This document shows positions 1 to 9,573 of a stretch of 64,000 nucleotides of DNA, piece after piece. The position numbers were made by a program, and so were the translations under genes. The stretch spans positions 1 to 64,000 of the forward strand of contig JAFZUW010000003.1 of NCBI GenBank assembly GCA_017618195.1, read 5' to 3'. The DNA comes from Lachnospiraceae bacterium (GTDB taxonomy: Bacteria > Bacillota > Clostridia > Lachnospirales > Lachnospiraceae). Below the pieces are notes generated by a model. It had not been told where the DNA came from. It made no database searches and worked only from the letters and a program-made list of their open reading frames with translations. Position 1 is the first letter of the stretch, and every line of letters begins with the position of its first letter.

Positions 1-99
1 CAAAGTCACGTTTGAAGTAACGGACGGTTATCAGACGATTGATCCGATCGATGTTACGGTTAAAATCACCGGTCACAACAATACGACGGATTATGACGG
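1..99 (+). repeat. Tandem coding repeat, first copy (identical to 265-363)
   Basis: Bases 1-99 and 265-363 appear identical by eye, at a 264-bp period that equals one 88-residue type A module. The copy encodes the end of one module and the start of the next (from KVTFEVTDGYQ to TDYDG). Exact identity shows recent duplication or gene conversion inside the surface-protein gene. Confidence 0.9.
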
Positions 100-3000
100 A
101 TCGGAACACTCCGTCAGCGGTTATGATGTAGAAATCGAGAACGAGCTTTACAAAGAAACCGATTTCACTTTCAACGGATCTGCGGAAGCGGCAAGGACCG
201 ATGCCGGAACTACGTATATGGGACTGGCGGCAGAACAGTTCACCAATACAAACAATAACTTTGCCAAAGTCACGTTTGAAGTAACGGACGGTTATCAGAC
301 GATTGATCCGATCGATGTTACGGTTAAAATCACCGGTCACAACAATACGACGGATTATGACGGTACAGAGCACAGTGTCGCCGGTTATGATGTAGAAATC
401 AACAGCTTGCTTTATACGACGGACGATTTTATGTTCAACGGAACTGCCGAAGCAAAGCGCACCGAGGCCGGTACTTCGAGAATGTGGCTTGATGCCGATC
501 AGTTTATCAATATAAACGAGAACTTTGCCAATGTAACATTTGATGTTACCGACGGTTATCAGACAATCAATAAGATTGATGTAACCGTATTGATCAAGGG
601 TCATACCGATTCTGTTGTTTATGACGGCGCCGAGCATACGATTTCCGGTTACGATGTGGAATTCACCAATCCTCTTTATACGGAGAACGACTTCACATTT
701 TCCGGTTCCGCATCCGCGAAGCAGCAGAATGTCGGTAAGAAAGAAATGGGACTTAATGCGGACCAGTTCCATAATACAAATGATAACTTTAATGCAGTTA
801 CGTTTGATATTACCGACGGCTATCAGCAGATTACACAGCTTGCGGTTACCGTTACAATCATAGGTAATTCCCTGGAATGTGATTATGACGGAAACGAACA
901 TTTTATTAAGGACTATACTTTTGAGGCTACTTCCGAATTGATTTCGTCAACGGATATTTCCGTAAATATGGATCCGATTGAAGTCAGAGAGACCGATGCG
1001 GGAACATATTATCTCGGTTTATCCGATGATATGGTTCGTTCGGAAAACCCGAACTTCGATGTAACCTTTGAAGTAACGGACGGATGCCTGAAGATTAATC
1101 CGATTGATGTTACGGTGACGATTGAGGGTGCCGTTATCACCGTTGATTATGACGGCGCGGAACATATGGTAAGCGGTTATTCCGCGGAAGCAACCAATGA
1201 GCTTTATGATCCCGATGAGGATCTTACGTATTCCGGTACCGCAGCGGTTTCCCGTACCAATGCAGGCAAAACCGATTTGATTCTTAATGAGGATTGGTTT
1301 GAAAATTCCAATCCGAACTTTAAGACGGTTACACTCGACATTACGGACGGTTATATCGAAATTAAACCGATTGATGTTACGGTACAGATTGTCGGCAAAA
1401 ACCTTACGACCGATTATGACGGCAGCAATCACAGCGTTGAAGGTTTCGAAGCAACTTGTGAGAATAATCTGTATAATCCGGACAGAGATCTTACGTTTAA
1501 CGGAGACGCGCGAGCTGATCTGACGGATGCCGGCACTTCGTATATGGGGCTGGATAATTCTCAGTTCACGAATACCAATGAGAACTTCAAAACGGTGACG
1601 CTTGAGATTACGGACGGTTATGTTACCGTCAATCCGATTGAGGTTACCGTAACGATTACGGGTCACAAGGATGATGATGCTGTTTATAACGGCGGCGAGT
1701 ATTCCGTATCCGGCTATGATGCGGAATTCAGTAATCCTCTTTATACGATAGATGACTTCTCATTTAACGGTGCTGCGGAAGCTTCCCGCACGGATGCAGG
1801 CACCTCTTACATGGGGCTTACTGTTGAAAAGTTCGAAAATATCAGCGGGAACTTTACCAACGTTCAATTCATTGTTATCGACGGATATCAGACCGTTAAT
1901 CCGGCTGAGATTACCGTTATTATCACCGGAAATAATGATGAAGTGAATTATAACGGTAATTCCCGGTCTGTGAGCGGATATGAATTCAATCTCAGTGAGG
2001 ATGACATAGAATTATACGGAGATCTGTATACGGAAGATGATTTCACCGGTCCGGAAACATGTAGCGCTGCACGGACCGATGCCGGAACCGAGTACATGGG
2101 TCTTAAGAATTCGGATTTCGCAAATGCCAATAATAATTTCGCTGTTACATTTGACGTTACGGACGGATATATTACGGTTAATCCTGCAGTTATCAGGATT
2201 TCGCCCGATAATATCACGAAAACGTATGATAATAATCCGGATACCGATCCCGAACTAAACGCGAATGTATCGGATAAACCGGAGAACGGTGTTGAACCTG
2301 TTTATACGTTAACCCGTGAATCGGGGCAGGATTGCAGCGAATATCTCATTACGGTAAATGTAAATCAGGATGCCAATCCGAACTATTCTATTGTAACAGT
2401 TCCCGGTACTTTTACCATTCAGCCGGCAGATATCACGATCACTGCCGATAATTTGGAGAAAGAATACGATAACAATCCTGAGAACGATCCCCTTCTTACT
2501 GCGACTGTAACGTATAAGCCGGAAAACGGTATCGAGCCCGTCTATTCCTTAGTACGTGAAGAAGGCCAGGACGCTGATACCTATGAGGTAACGGTTCAGT
2601 TCGAAGAAGGGACCAATCCGAACTATAACATTACCGTTGTTCCCGGATCCTTTACGATAAAGAAAAAGCTTATTACGATCAAGCCGGTTAACAAGTCTAA
2701 GACTTATGATAATGATGCATCGACTGACCCCGTTTTGCAGGCGGAGGTTATCGGTCTTGTTGAAGGTGATGTGGTCGAATATGAACTGGTTCGTGAAGAA
2801 GGTCAGTTTGCGGGAATATATGAGATTTCCGTAAATGTTTCCGAAGAGGATTTCCCGAACTATTCGATTACCGCGGAAACCGGAACATTTGAGATTTCAA
2901 AAAGGATTATTTCAATTATTGCGGATTCCAAGACGAAGAAGTATGACAATGATGCTTCCACCGATCCGCTGCTTACGGCAACCGTAACAGACGTTCCGGA

Positions 3001-6000
3001 TAACGGCGACAAGCCGGTTTATTCCTTAAGCCGCGTGGACGGTCAGGATGTAGGAGAGTATAATATTACCGTTACGGCCGATCCTGAAAAGAATCCGAAC
3101 TATGAGATAGAGACTTCCGGAAATATCTTTAAGATTACGTTAAGTGAGACGGTTACGGTAACCATTACCGGTAATTCGGAAACGGCAACCTATGACGGAC
3201 AGGAACATACCGCAAGCGGTTATACTGTAACATCCATCAGTAATGAGTTGTATTCTGCGGATTATATTACCTGTCCTGCCGGTGCACATACGGATCCCCG
3301 GATTAATGTCGGAACCACGCAAATGGGTCTTAGCGCGCAGGATTTCCAAAACACGAATACAAACTTTGATGTCAGATTTGTCGTAAATGACGGAAGCATT
3401 ACGATTGAGCCGAGAAGTATTACGATCAAGGCCGATAATAAGGCCAAAACATATGACAAGAAGGAATCCACGGATCCTTTGCTTACCGCAACGGTAACGA
3501 ATGCGGTTCAAGGTGATGAGATTAAGTATTCGCTCAGCCGTGCGGAAGGTCAGAATGTTAATGAATATCTCATTTCCGTTTCCGTTGAAGAGGCGGATAA
3601 TCCGAACTACACGATTACTACGGAACCGGGTACATTTATCATTTATCCGGCAACCTTAACATTTTCCATTGATGATAAGGAAAAGGTATATGATAACAAT
3701 CCCGAGACTGATCCGGTACTTACCGGAACCGTGATCGGACTGGCGGACGGCGATGAATACGAACCCGTGTTTGTTCGTGAAGAAGGCCAGACTGTCGGAC
3801 AATACAAAATACAGGTTGCATATGTTGAGTTTGAAAACTATTTAATGGATACCGATGCGTTCGGCATATTCGAGATTAAACCCGCTTCTGTGAAGATTAT
3901 CGCGGAAGATCAGACAAAGGATTATGACAATAATGAAGCGACCGATCCGGAGCTTACCGTTAAGTATGAAGGTCTGATTGATGAAGAGGCAATCCCTTAC
4001 GGCAGTATATACCGTGAGGTGGGTCAGAATGCCGGAGAATATGTGATTACCGTTGAGCCGCTTGCAGCGGAAGAGTATCCTAACTACAGTGTTACGGCTG
4101 TTAACGGAACCTTTATGATCAAGCCTGCGGATATTACAATTGCCGCGATTAACCGAACAAAGGAGTACGATAACGATGCTTCTTCGGATCCTGAACTTAC
4201 GGTTGATATCAACGGTGTTCCGAACGGCGGTGCAGATCCGGTTTATTCCATAAGCCGTGCTGCCGGACAGGATGTCGGAGAGTATAAGATTACCGTTACT
4301 GCGCAGGAAAATGCAAACCCGAACTATAATGTTACATTTGAGGACGGGACCTTCATCATTACTCCGAAGGCTGTTAAGGTAAAGATCAATAATGTTTCAA
4401 AGGATTATGACAATAATCCGGATAATGATCCCGAACTTACCGCCGAGGTTACCGGTGTGATAGAAGGCGATCGGATTTCTTATGAACTGAGCCGTGAGCC
4501 CGGTCAGAATGCCGGCACTTACATAATAACCGGTTCTGCGGATAGTGATGCCAAAAAGAACTACAGTGTGACGTTTGAGAACGGAACCTTTACGATTAAT
4601 AAGATTGATGCAACGGTTATTATAAAGGGACATTTCAGCACCAATTCTTATGACAATACCGAACATACGGTTACCGGTTACGATGTTGAAATCGGCAATA
4701 CGCTCTATAAGGAGACGGATATCAAGTTTACCGGAACCGCGGAAGCGAAGCAGAAGGATGTCGGAACCGCATTCATGGGACTGGAGCCCGAAATGTTCGA
4801 GAACACAAACCAGAACTTCGGTACGGTAACGTTTGTAATCAGTCAGGACGGTTACCAGGAGATCACACCGATCGATGTAACGGTTACGATTAAAGGACAT
4901 ACCGGCACGGATTCTTACGACAATACCGAGCATACGGTTACCGGTTACGATGTTGAAATCAGCAATACGCTTTATAAGGAGACGGATATCAAGTTTACCG
5001 GAACCGCGGAAGCGAAGCAGAAGGATGTCGGAACCGCATACATGGGACTGGAGCCCGAAATGTTCGAGAACACAAACCCGAACTTCGGTACGGTAACGTT
5101 TGTAATCGGAATAGACGGTTACCAGACGATTACCCCGATCGATGTTATGGTTACGATTATCGGAAATAACAGCACGGATCCTTACGACAATACCGAGCAT
5201 ATGGTAAGCGGATACGAAGTTCAATTCGGTAATGACCTTTATACCGAAGATGACTTCAAGTTTACCGGAACCGCGGAAGCGAAGCAGAAGGATGTTGGAA
5301 CCGCATACATGGGACTGGAGCCCGAAATGTTCGAGAACACGAGTGCCAACTTCGGTACGGTCACGTTTGTGATCGAAGAAGACGGTTATCAGACGATTAC
5401 GAAAGCTGTGATTACGGTTTCGATTATCGGTAATGATGATGTTAAGACCTTTGACAATAACGAATACACGGTATCCGGATATAGAGCGCAAACGGAATGC
5501 AGCTTCTATGATACGGAAAATGATATTGCATTTGACGGAACTGCGGAAGCAAAGCGTAAGGATGCCGGTATCACATTTATGGGGCTTAAGCCCGAGATGT
5601 TTACGAATACCAATGAAAACTTTGATGTCACATTTGACGTAACGGACGGACAGATGTGGATCACGGAAGTTGACGAAGTAGTCGTAAAGATTACCGGTCA
5701 CAAGTACGAAGGTTCTTACGATGCAACCGAGAAGATTGTTTCCGGTTTTGATATTGAGGCATCGAATGATTTGTTCACCATGGACGATATTAAGTTTACC
5801 GGCAATGCGGAAGTTTCCGGAAAGAATGCCGGCAGAACATCCATGGGTCTTGATGCGGATCAGTTCGAAAATACGAATACGAACTTCAAGAAGGTTACCT
5901 TCATCATTGAGGAAGACGGTTTTGTAGACATCCGACCTGTTGAAATTACCTTGAAGGCTAATGATATTACCATTACGGAAGGCGAGGCTGAGCCCGAGTT

Positions 6001-6589
6001 GACCGTTTCGGCTGAACTGTTCGGAGATGATACGATCAGTTACGATATCACGCGTGAAGAAGGCACCGAGCCCGGAGAGTATAAGATTACGGTTTCCGCT
6101 GAAGAGAATCAGGGCAATTACCGAATTACTTCGATTGTAAACGGTACGTTTACGATCAAGTTGAAGGTTTATTACTATCTGAAGGCTCCGTCGGATCTGA
6201 CCTGGGTACATGATACGCTGAGCATTAAGGAGTTCGAGTTCGCAAGAAACGTTGACGATCATACGACAATCGAGCATTCGAGCGGATTTAAGGTAGACGG
6301 AAATGACATTCCTGCAGATGCTTATACGATCCGTTCCGGAAGCGTTATCATTTCGCTGAAGCCCGAATACCTGCAGACGCTTGCACTCGGTAAGCATACG
6401 ATTGAAGCGTTCTTTGATGACGGTGAGAGTGTTACGGCTGAGTTTACGATTGTTCCTCAGAAGGATGTAAATCCTTCCACGGGTGATGATTTCGAAGCTT
6501 ATAAGATGATGCTGTTGATGATCGGTTCTGCTGCATGCTTTATCGTACTTCTTCTTAAGAGACGTAAGGAAGATCAGGCAGAGGCTTAA
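1..6589 (+). CDS. Giant MBG-repeat, sortase-anchored surface protein (5' end outside window)
   Basis: The frame is open from base 2 and continues upstream, so the N-terminus and signal peptide are missing; at least 2195 residues are visible. Two repeat types alternate. Type A (about 88-89 residues, IDVTVTI-G...YDG/YDN-EH-V-GYDVE...YMGL...NF) occurs about 14 times. Type B (about 75 residues, ITIxADNxxKxYDNNPxxDP...GQxxGEYxITV...NPNY) occurs about 10 times and matches MBG-type Ig-like repeats. Near the end a CBM_X2-like Ig domain (about 5.6-6.46 kb region's tail, YTIRSGSVIISLKPEYL) precedes NPSTGDD at 6470, a hydrophobic stretch and KRRK: an LPxTG-like sorting signal. It is inferred to be a long stalk attached to peptidoglycan; the ligand-binding end, if any, lies outside the window. 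Repeats are nearly identical in DNA in places, pointing to recent duplication. Confidence 0.9.
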   Translation, partial: KVTFEVTDGYQTIDPIDVTVKITGHNNTTDYDGSEHSVSGYDVEIENELYKETDFTFNGSAEAARTDAGTTYMGLAAEQFTNTNNNFAKVTFEVTDGYQTIDPIDVTVKITGHNNTTDYDGTEHSVAGYDVEINSLLYTTDDFMFNGTAEAKRTEAGTSRMWLDADQFININENFANVTFDVTDGYQTINKIDVTVLIKGHTDSVVYDGAEHTISGYDVEFTNPLYTENDFTFSGSASAKQQNVGKKEMGLNADQFHNTNDNFNAVTFDITDGYQQITQLAVTVTIIGNSLECDYDGNEHFIKDYTFEATSELISSTDISVNMDPIEVRETDAGTYYLGLSDDMVRSENPNFDVTFEVTDGCLKINPIDVTVTIEGAVITVDYDGAEHMVSGYSAEATNELYDPDEDLTYSGTAAVSRTNAGKTDLILNEDWFENSNPNFKTVTLDITDGYIEIKPIDVTVQIVGKNLTTDYDGSNHSVEGFEATCENNLYNPDRDLTFNGDARADLTDAGTSYMGLDNSQFTNTNENFKTVTLEITDGYVTVNPIEVTVTITGHKDDDAVYNGGEYSVSGYDAEFSNPLYTIDDFSFNGAAEASRTDAGTSYMGLTVEKFENISGNFTNVQFIVIDGYQTVNPAEITVIITGNNDEVNYNGNSRSVSGYEFNLSEDDIELYGDLYTEDDFTGPETCSAARTDAGTEYMGLKNSDFANANNNFAVTFDVTDGYITVNPAVIRISPDNITKTYDNNPDTDPELNANVSDKPENGVEPVYTLTRESGQDCSEYLITVNVNQDANPNYSIVTVPGTFTIQPADITITADNLEKEYDNNPENDPLLTATVTYKPENGIEPVYSLVREEGQDADTYEVTVQFEEGTNPNYNITVVPGSFTIKKKLITIKPVNKSKTYDNDASTDPVLQAEVIGLVEGDVVEYELVREEGQFAGIYEISVNVSEEDFPNYSITAETGTFEISKRIISIIADSKTKKYDNDASTDPLLTATVTDVPDNGDKPVYSLSRVDGQDVGEYNITVTADPEKNPNYEIETSGNIFKITLSETVTVTITGNSETATYDGQEHTASGYTVTSISNELYSADYITCPAGAHTDPRINVGTTQMGLSAQDFQNTNTNFDVRFVVNDGSITIEPRSITIKADNKAKTYDKKESTDPLLTATVTNAVQGDEIKYSLSRAEGQNVNEYLISVSVEEADNPNYTITTEPGTFIIYPATLTFSIDDKEKVYDNNPETDPVLTGTVIGLADGDEYEPVFVREEGQTVGQYKIQVAYVEFENYLMDTDAFGIFEIKPASVKIIAEDQTKDYDNNEATDPELTVKYEGLIDEEAIPYGSIYREVGQNAGEYVITVEPLAAEEYPNYSVTAVNGTFMIKPADITIAAINRTKEYDNDASSDPELTVDINGVPNGGADPVYSISRAAGQDVGEYKITVTAQENANPNYNVTFEDGTFIITPKAVKVKINNVSKDYDNNPDNDPELTAEVTGVIEGDRISYELSREPGQNAGTYIITGSADSDAKKNYSVTFENGTFTINKIDATVIIKGHFSTNSYDNTEHTVTGYDVEIGNTLYKETDIKFTGTAEAKQKDVGTAFMGLEPEMFENTNQNFGTVTFVISQDGYQEITPIDVTVTIKGHTGTDSYDNTEHTVTGYDVEISNTLYKETDIKFTGTAEAKQKDVGTAYMGLEPEMFENTNPNFGTVTFVIGIDGYQTITPIDVMVTIIGNNSTDPYDNTEHMVSGYEVQFGNDLYTEDDFKFTGTAEAKQKDVGTAYMGLEPEMFENTSANFGTVTFVIEEDGYQTITKAVITVSIIGNDDVKTFDNNEYTVSGYRAQTECSFYDTENDIAFDGTAEAKRKDAGITFMGLKPEMFTNTNENFDVTFDVTDGQMWITEVDEVVVKITGHKYEGSYDATEKIVSGFDIEASNDLFTMDDIKFTGNAEVSGKNAGRTSMGLDADQFENTNTNFKKVTFIIEEDGFVDIRPVEITLKANDITITEGEAEPELTVSAELFGDDTISYDITREEGTEPGEYKITVSAEENQGNYRITSIVNGTFTIKLKVYYYLKAPSDLTWVHDTLSIKEFEFARNVDDHTTIEHSSGFKVDGNDIPADAYTIRSGSVIISLKPEYLQTLALGKHTIEAFFDDGESVTAEFTIVPQKDVNPSTGDDFEAYKMMLLMIGSAACFIVLLLKRRKEDQAEA
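265..363 (+). repeat. Tandem coding repeat, second copy
   Basis: Identical partner of bases 1-99. After 363 the two copies diverge (GSEHSVSGYDVEIENELY against GTEHSVAGYDVEINSLLY), so only the module junction is homogenised. Confidence 0.9.
4657..5344 (+). repeat. Three near-identical 267-bp modules in the surface-protein gene
   Basis: Blocks at 4724-4810, 4991-5077 and 5258-5344 differ at only a few positions and are spaced exactly 267 bp (89 codons) apart. They encode KFTGTAEAKQKDVGTA, a YMGL or FMGL step and EPEMFENT. The first two copies are also nearly identical upstream from about 4657 and 4924. This is the youngest duplication visible in the gene and a likely site of length variation by slipped pairing or recombination. 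Confidence 0.88.
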
Positions 6590-6611
6590 GAAACTCTGAA
6601 GTTTAACAACG

Positions 6612-6643
6612 AAAGGACTGTCCTTCTGGGCAGCCCTTTTCCT
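6612..6643 (+). terminator. Terminator of the surface-protein gene
   Basis: A hairpin with arms 6612-6623 and 6628-6639 (loop TTCT) has one mismatch and one G-U pair and is followed by TTTTCC. It lies 23 bp after the stop codon. Confidence 0.7.
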
Positions 6644-6715
6644 ATTCGTACGAATGTTGTGATACGCAGTAACGTAATATCATATTACGGAGCACCAGAA
6701 ACCGGATTACAGACA

Positions 6716-6748
6716 TAAAAAAAGGATGCCGGAATACTCCGACATCCT
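6716..6748 (-). terminator. Terminator of the GGGtGRT gene
   Basis: Arms 6723-6733 and 6738-6748 pair with one mismatch. On the minus strand the hairpin is followed by a run of about seven T. It sits just past the stop at 6774. Confidence 0.85.
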
Positions 6749-6773
6749 ATATAAGTTACATTGAAGTCAGTTC

Positions 6774-7784
6774 TTAGAACTTGCCTGCGGTAGCAGCTTC
6801 CTCGATGGAAACGGCAACAGCAACGGTTGCACCAACCATCGGGTTGTTACCCATACCAATCAGACCCATCATCTCAACGTGAGCCGGAACGGAAGAGGAG
6901 CCTGCGAACTGAGCGTCGCTGTGCATACGGCCGAGCGTATCGGTGAAACCGTAAGAAGCGGGACCTGCTGCCATGTTATCCGGATGAAGGGTACGGCCGG
7001 TACCGCCGCCGGATGCTACGGAGAAGTACTTCTTACCGGCCTCGGTGCGCTCCTTTTTGTAGGTACCTGCAACAGGATGCTGGAAACGGGTCGGGTTCGT
7101 GGAGTTACCGGTGATGGAAACGTCTACATTTTCCTTCCACATGATTGCTACGCCTTCCGGAACGGAATCAGCGCCGTAGCAGTTAACCTTCGCACGAAGA
7201 CCTTCGGAGTAAGAATGACGCTCGATTTCCTTAACGGTGTTGGTGTAAGGATCGTACTCGGTAACAACATGTGTGAAACCGTTGATACGGCTGATGATCT
7301 TGGCAGCGTCCTTGCCGAGACCGTTCAGGATAACACGAAGGGGTTTCTTACGAACCTTGTTAGCCTTCTCGGCGATACCGATAGCGCCTTCAGCAGCAGC
7401 GAAAGACTCGTGACCTGCAAGGAAAGCGAAACAGTCGGTGTCCTCTTCGAGGAGCATCTTGCCGAGGTTACCATGTCCGAGACCAACCTTACGGGTATCT
7501 GCAACGGAACCGGGAATACAGAAAGCCTGAAGGCCTTCGCCGATTGCAGCAGCAGCCTCGGAAGCCTTGCGGCAGCCCTTCTTGATTGCGATAGCAGCGC
7601 CTACGGTGTAAGCCCAGCAAGCGTTCTCAAAGCAGATCGGCTGAATCTTCTTAACCTGATCATAAACATTGAGGCCGGCGTCTTTGGTGATTTTCTCTGC
7701 CTCTTCGATGGAGGAGATGCCATAGCTGTTCAATACGGAATTGATCTTGTCAATTCTTCTCTCATAAGATTCAAATAATGCCAT
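6774..7784 (-). CDS. GGGtGRT family protein
   Basis: This 336-residue protein carries the family's name motif GGGTGRT near residue 258, followed by LHPDNMAAGPASYGFTDT. Length and overall sequence fit the GGGtGRT protein family of anaerobic Firmicutes and a few other anaerobes, whose biochemical role is not established. The ATG at 7784 has an AGGAGG-like site (GTAGGAGGAAACG on the minus strand). It is the second gene after the Fe-S scaffold-like protein, 12 bp downstream, so the two are probably co-transcribed and act together. A role in metal or Fe-S handling is inference from that pairing. A strong terminator follows. Confidence 0.88.
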   Translation of the reverse strand: MALFESYERRIDKINSVLNSYGISSIEEAEKITKDAGLNVYDQVKKIQPICFENACWAYTVGAAIAIKKGCRKASEAAAAIGEGLQAFCIPGSVADTRKVGLGHGNLGKMLLEEDTDCFAFLAGHESFAAAEGAIGIAEKANKVRKKPLRVILNGLGKDAAKIISRINGFTHVVTEYDPYTNTVKEIERHSYSEGLRAKVNCYGADSVPEGVAIMWKENVDVSITGNSTNPTRFQHPVAGTYKKERTEAGKKYFSVASGGGTGRTLHPDNMAAGPASYGFTDTLGRMHSDAQFAGSSSVPAHVEMMGLIGMGNNPMVGATVAVAVSIEEAATAGKF

Positions 7785-7796
7785 TGTCGTTTCCTC

Positions 7797-8501
7797 CTAC
7801 TGTATCTCTTTATCGGTTCTGGGATCGATGATCTTAACCGCATCGGCAACACGGCCGTACTGACCGCAAGCCTTCTCGTAAGCGGTATTCGGATCGTCAC
7901 CCTTCTTGATGAAGTCGGTCATCTTTCCAAGAGAAACAAACTTGTAACCGATGATTTCATTGTTAGCGTCAAGAGCAAGACCGGTAACATAACCTTCGGC
8001 CATCTCAAGGTAACGAGGGCCCTTCTTGAGGGTACCGTACATCGTACCAACCTGGGAGCGGAGACCCTTACCGAGATCCTCAAGACCTGCGCCTACCGGC
8101 AAACCATCCTCGGAGAAAGCACTCTGGGAACGTCCGTAAACGATCTGAAGGAACAATTCTCTCATAGCGGTGTTGATAGCATCGCATACAAGGTCGGTGT
8201 TGAGAGCTTCCAAAACGGTAAGACCGGGCAGAATTTCGGATGCCATAGCAGCGGAATGGGTCATACCGGAGCAGCCGATCGTCTCAACCAATGCTTCCTG
8301 GATGATACCTTCCTTAATGTTCAAAGACAGCTTGCAAGCGCCCTGCTGAGGAGCACACCAGCCTACACCGTGAGTGAAACCGGAGATGTCCTTTACTTCC
8401 TTCGCCTGAATCCATTTAGCTTCTTCAGGGATAGGAGCACAGCCGTGATGAACACCCTGCGCTACCGTGCACATCTTTTCAACTTCCTGAGTATAAATCA
8501 T
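7797..8501 (-). CDS. Fe-S cluster assembly scaffold-like protein (NifU/IscU-related)
   Basis: This 234-residue protein begins MIYTQEVEKMCTVAQGVHHG. The start is placed at 8501 because AAAGGAGT lies about 8 bases upstream; a longer reading from 8552 has no such site. It matches the protein usually annotated as an iron-sulfur cluster assembly scaffold protein and found beside GGGtGRT genes. Visible cysteines include GWCAPQQGAC and ETIGCSGMTHSAAM, the latter resembling the conserved GC-x-hydroxyl stretch of IscU/NifU proteins. A direct role in cluster building is a family assignment, not shown here. It forms a two-gene operon with the GGGtGRT gene and is divergent from the sortase gene. Confidence 0.8.
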   Translation of the reverse strand: MIYTQEVEKMCTVAQGVHHGCAPIPEEAKWIQAKEVKDISGFTHGVGWCAPQQGACKLSLNIKEGIIQEALVETIGCSGMTHSAAMASEILPGLTVLEALNTDLVCDAINTAMRELFLQIVYGRSQSAFSEDGLPVGAGLEDLGKGLRSQVGTMYGTLKKGPRYLEMAEGYVTGLALDANNEIIGYKFVSLGKMTDFIKKGDDPNTAYEKACGQYGRVADAVKIIDPRTDKEIQ

Positions 8502-8696
8502 ACGAATAGAACTCCTTTCGTTGCATAAAAATTTCGTCTCATATTTTAGCATATAACTACGGAAAATACCATATGAATATTACCGTTTTTTTGACCTTTT
8601 CGGAAAGATTATAAGTGGAATTTCACATGAATCTGTGGTAATATGGGTTTATGCTGTCGGAGAATGCGCAAATCACGCCGGCAGCGGGGGAGCGGA

Positions 8697-9560
8697 ATGA
8701 AAGACGGAAAGCGGAAGAATCTGATTTACACCATACTTCTCGTCGTATTTGCCGGTATTTTTTTGTACAGCGCCTATCAGCTCGGAAGCTATTATCTGCA
8801 GGGCCGGCGCTACCGCAAAAACATGAAGCAGCTCAGCGAGGAGATCGGCGGAGGCATCGCGGAAAGCACGAAAGAGCTTGAAGAGTCTCTGCGCGTAAAC
8901 CGCGACCGGCTTGTCTTTCCCGATGAGAAGGAACACGAACTGGTCGCATACGTGTCGAATTTTACGGAAGAGGTTCCGGACCAGTGGCGCGAGCAGTATT
9001 CCGTGCTTGTTTCGAAGAACCGCGATTGTATCGGGTATATTGAGATTCCGGATACGATCCTTTCTTACCCGGTTATGTTTACGCCGTCCCGGTATGATTA
9101 TTATCTGGACCGCGGCTTTGAGAAAAAATACGACGCCCGCGGAGTTCCGTTTATGGATGCCGCAACCAAGATCGGCTTGAGCCGGAATTACATCATCTAC
9201 GGGCATGATATGCGCGACGGCACGTCGTTCGGGCTGCTTCGTGATTTCAAGAAGAAGGAATTTGCGGAAGCACACCCGTATGTTTACTTTAATACGTCGG
9301 TCAGTGCGGGCGTTTACCAGCTGATGTACGTGTGCCGTTCCAAGATTTACGCGAAAGACGCTGATGTATTTAAATACTACAAATACGGCGGCGTTCTTTC
9401 GGAAGAACAGTTCAATACGTATGTCAAAGAGATGCGCGCCAGGGCTCTTTTCGTAAGCGGTGTTGAGGCACAGTGGGGCGATGAGCTCTTATCCCTTTCC
9501 ACCTGCGACCATTATGTGGAAGACGGGCGTTTGATATTGGTTTACAAGAGGATTCGTTAG
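8697..9560 (+). CDS. Class B sortase
   Basis: This 287-residue transpeptidase has an N-terminal membrane anchor (about residues 9-27), a charged linker and a C-terminal sortase barrel. The catalytic residues are visible: His170 in YGHDMRDGTSFG, Cys270 in LSTCDHY and Arg278 in GRLILVYKR. The order and the LSTCD motif fit class B. The ATG at 8697 follows GGGGGAGCGGA; an upstream in-frame ATG at 8643 would add a basic 18-residue stretch and has no clear ribosome site. It would cleave a sorting motif and join the protein to peptidoglycan outside the membrane. The NPSTG-ending surface protein 2.1 kb upstream is an obvious candidate substrate, because class B enzymes often take NP-type motifs; this pairing is inference. 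Confidence 0.9.
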   Translation: MKDGKRKNLIYTILLVVFAGIFLYSAYQLGSYYLQGRRYRKNMKQLSEEIGGGIAESTKELEESLRVNRDRLVFPDEKEHELVAYVSNFTEEVPDQWREQYSVLVSKNRDCIGYIEIPDTILSYPVMFTPSRYDYYLDRGFEKKYDARGVPFMDAATKIGLSRNYIIYGHDMRDGTSFGLLRDFKKKEFAEAHPYVYFNTSVSAGVYQLMYVCRSKIYAKDADVFKYYKYGGVLSEEQFNTYVKEMRARALFVSGVEAQWGDELLSLSTCDHYVEDGRLILVYKRIR

Positions 9561-9573
9561 CGGAGGTTTTATT

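Noticed and set aside
1-5344. Regular direct repeats as a possible CRISPR array
   Set aside because: The repeats are 264-267 bp, vary gradually and are translated in one frame as protein modules.
4397-6397. 666-residue open frame antisense to the repeat protein
   Set aside because: It is a mirror of the sense repeats and codon bias, lacks a ribosome site and has no recognisable domain; the sense strand has clear repeats and a sorting signal.
6879-7778. 299-residue open frame opposite the GGGtGRT gene
   Set aside because: The minus-strand gene has its own ribosome site, family motif and terminator.
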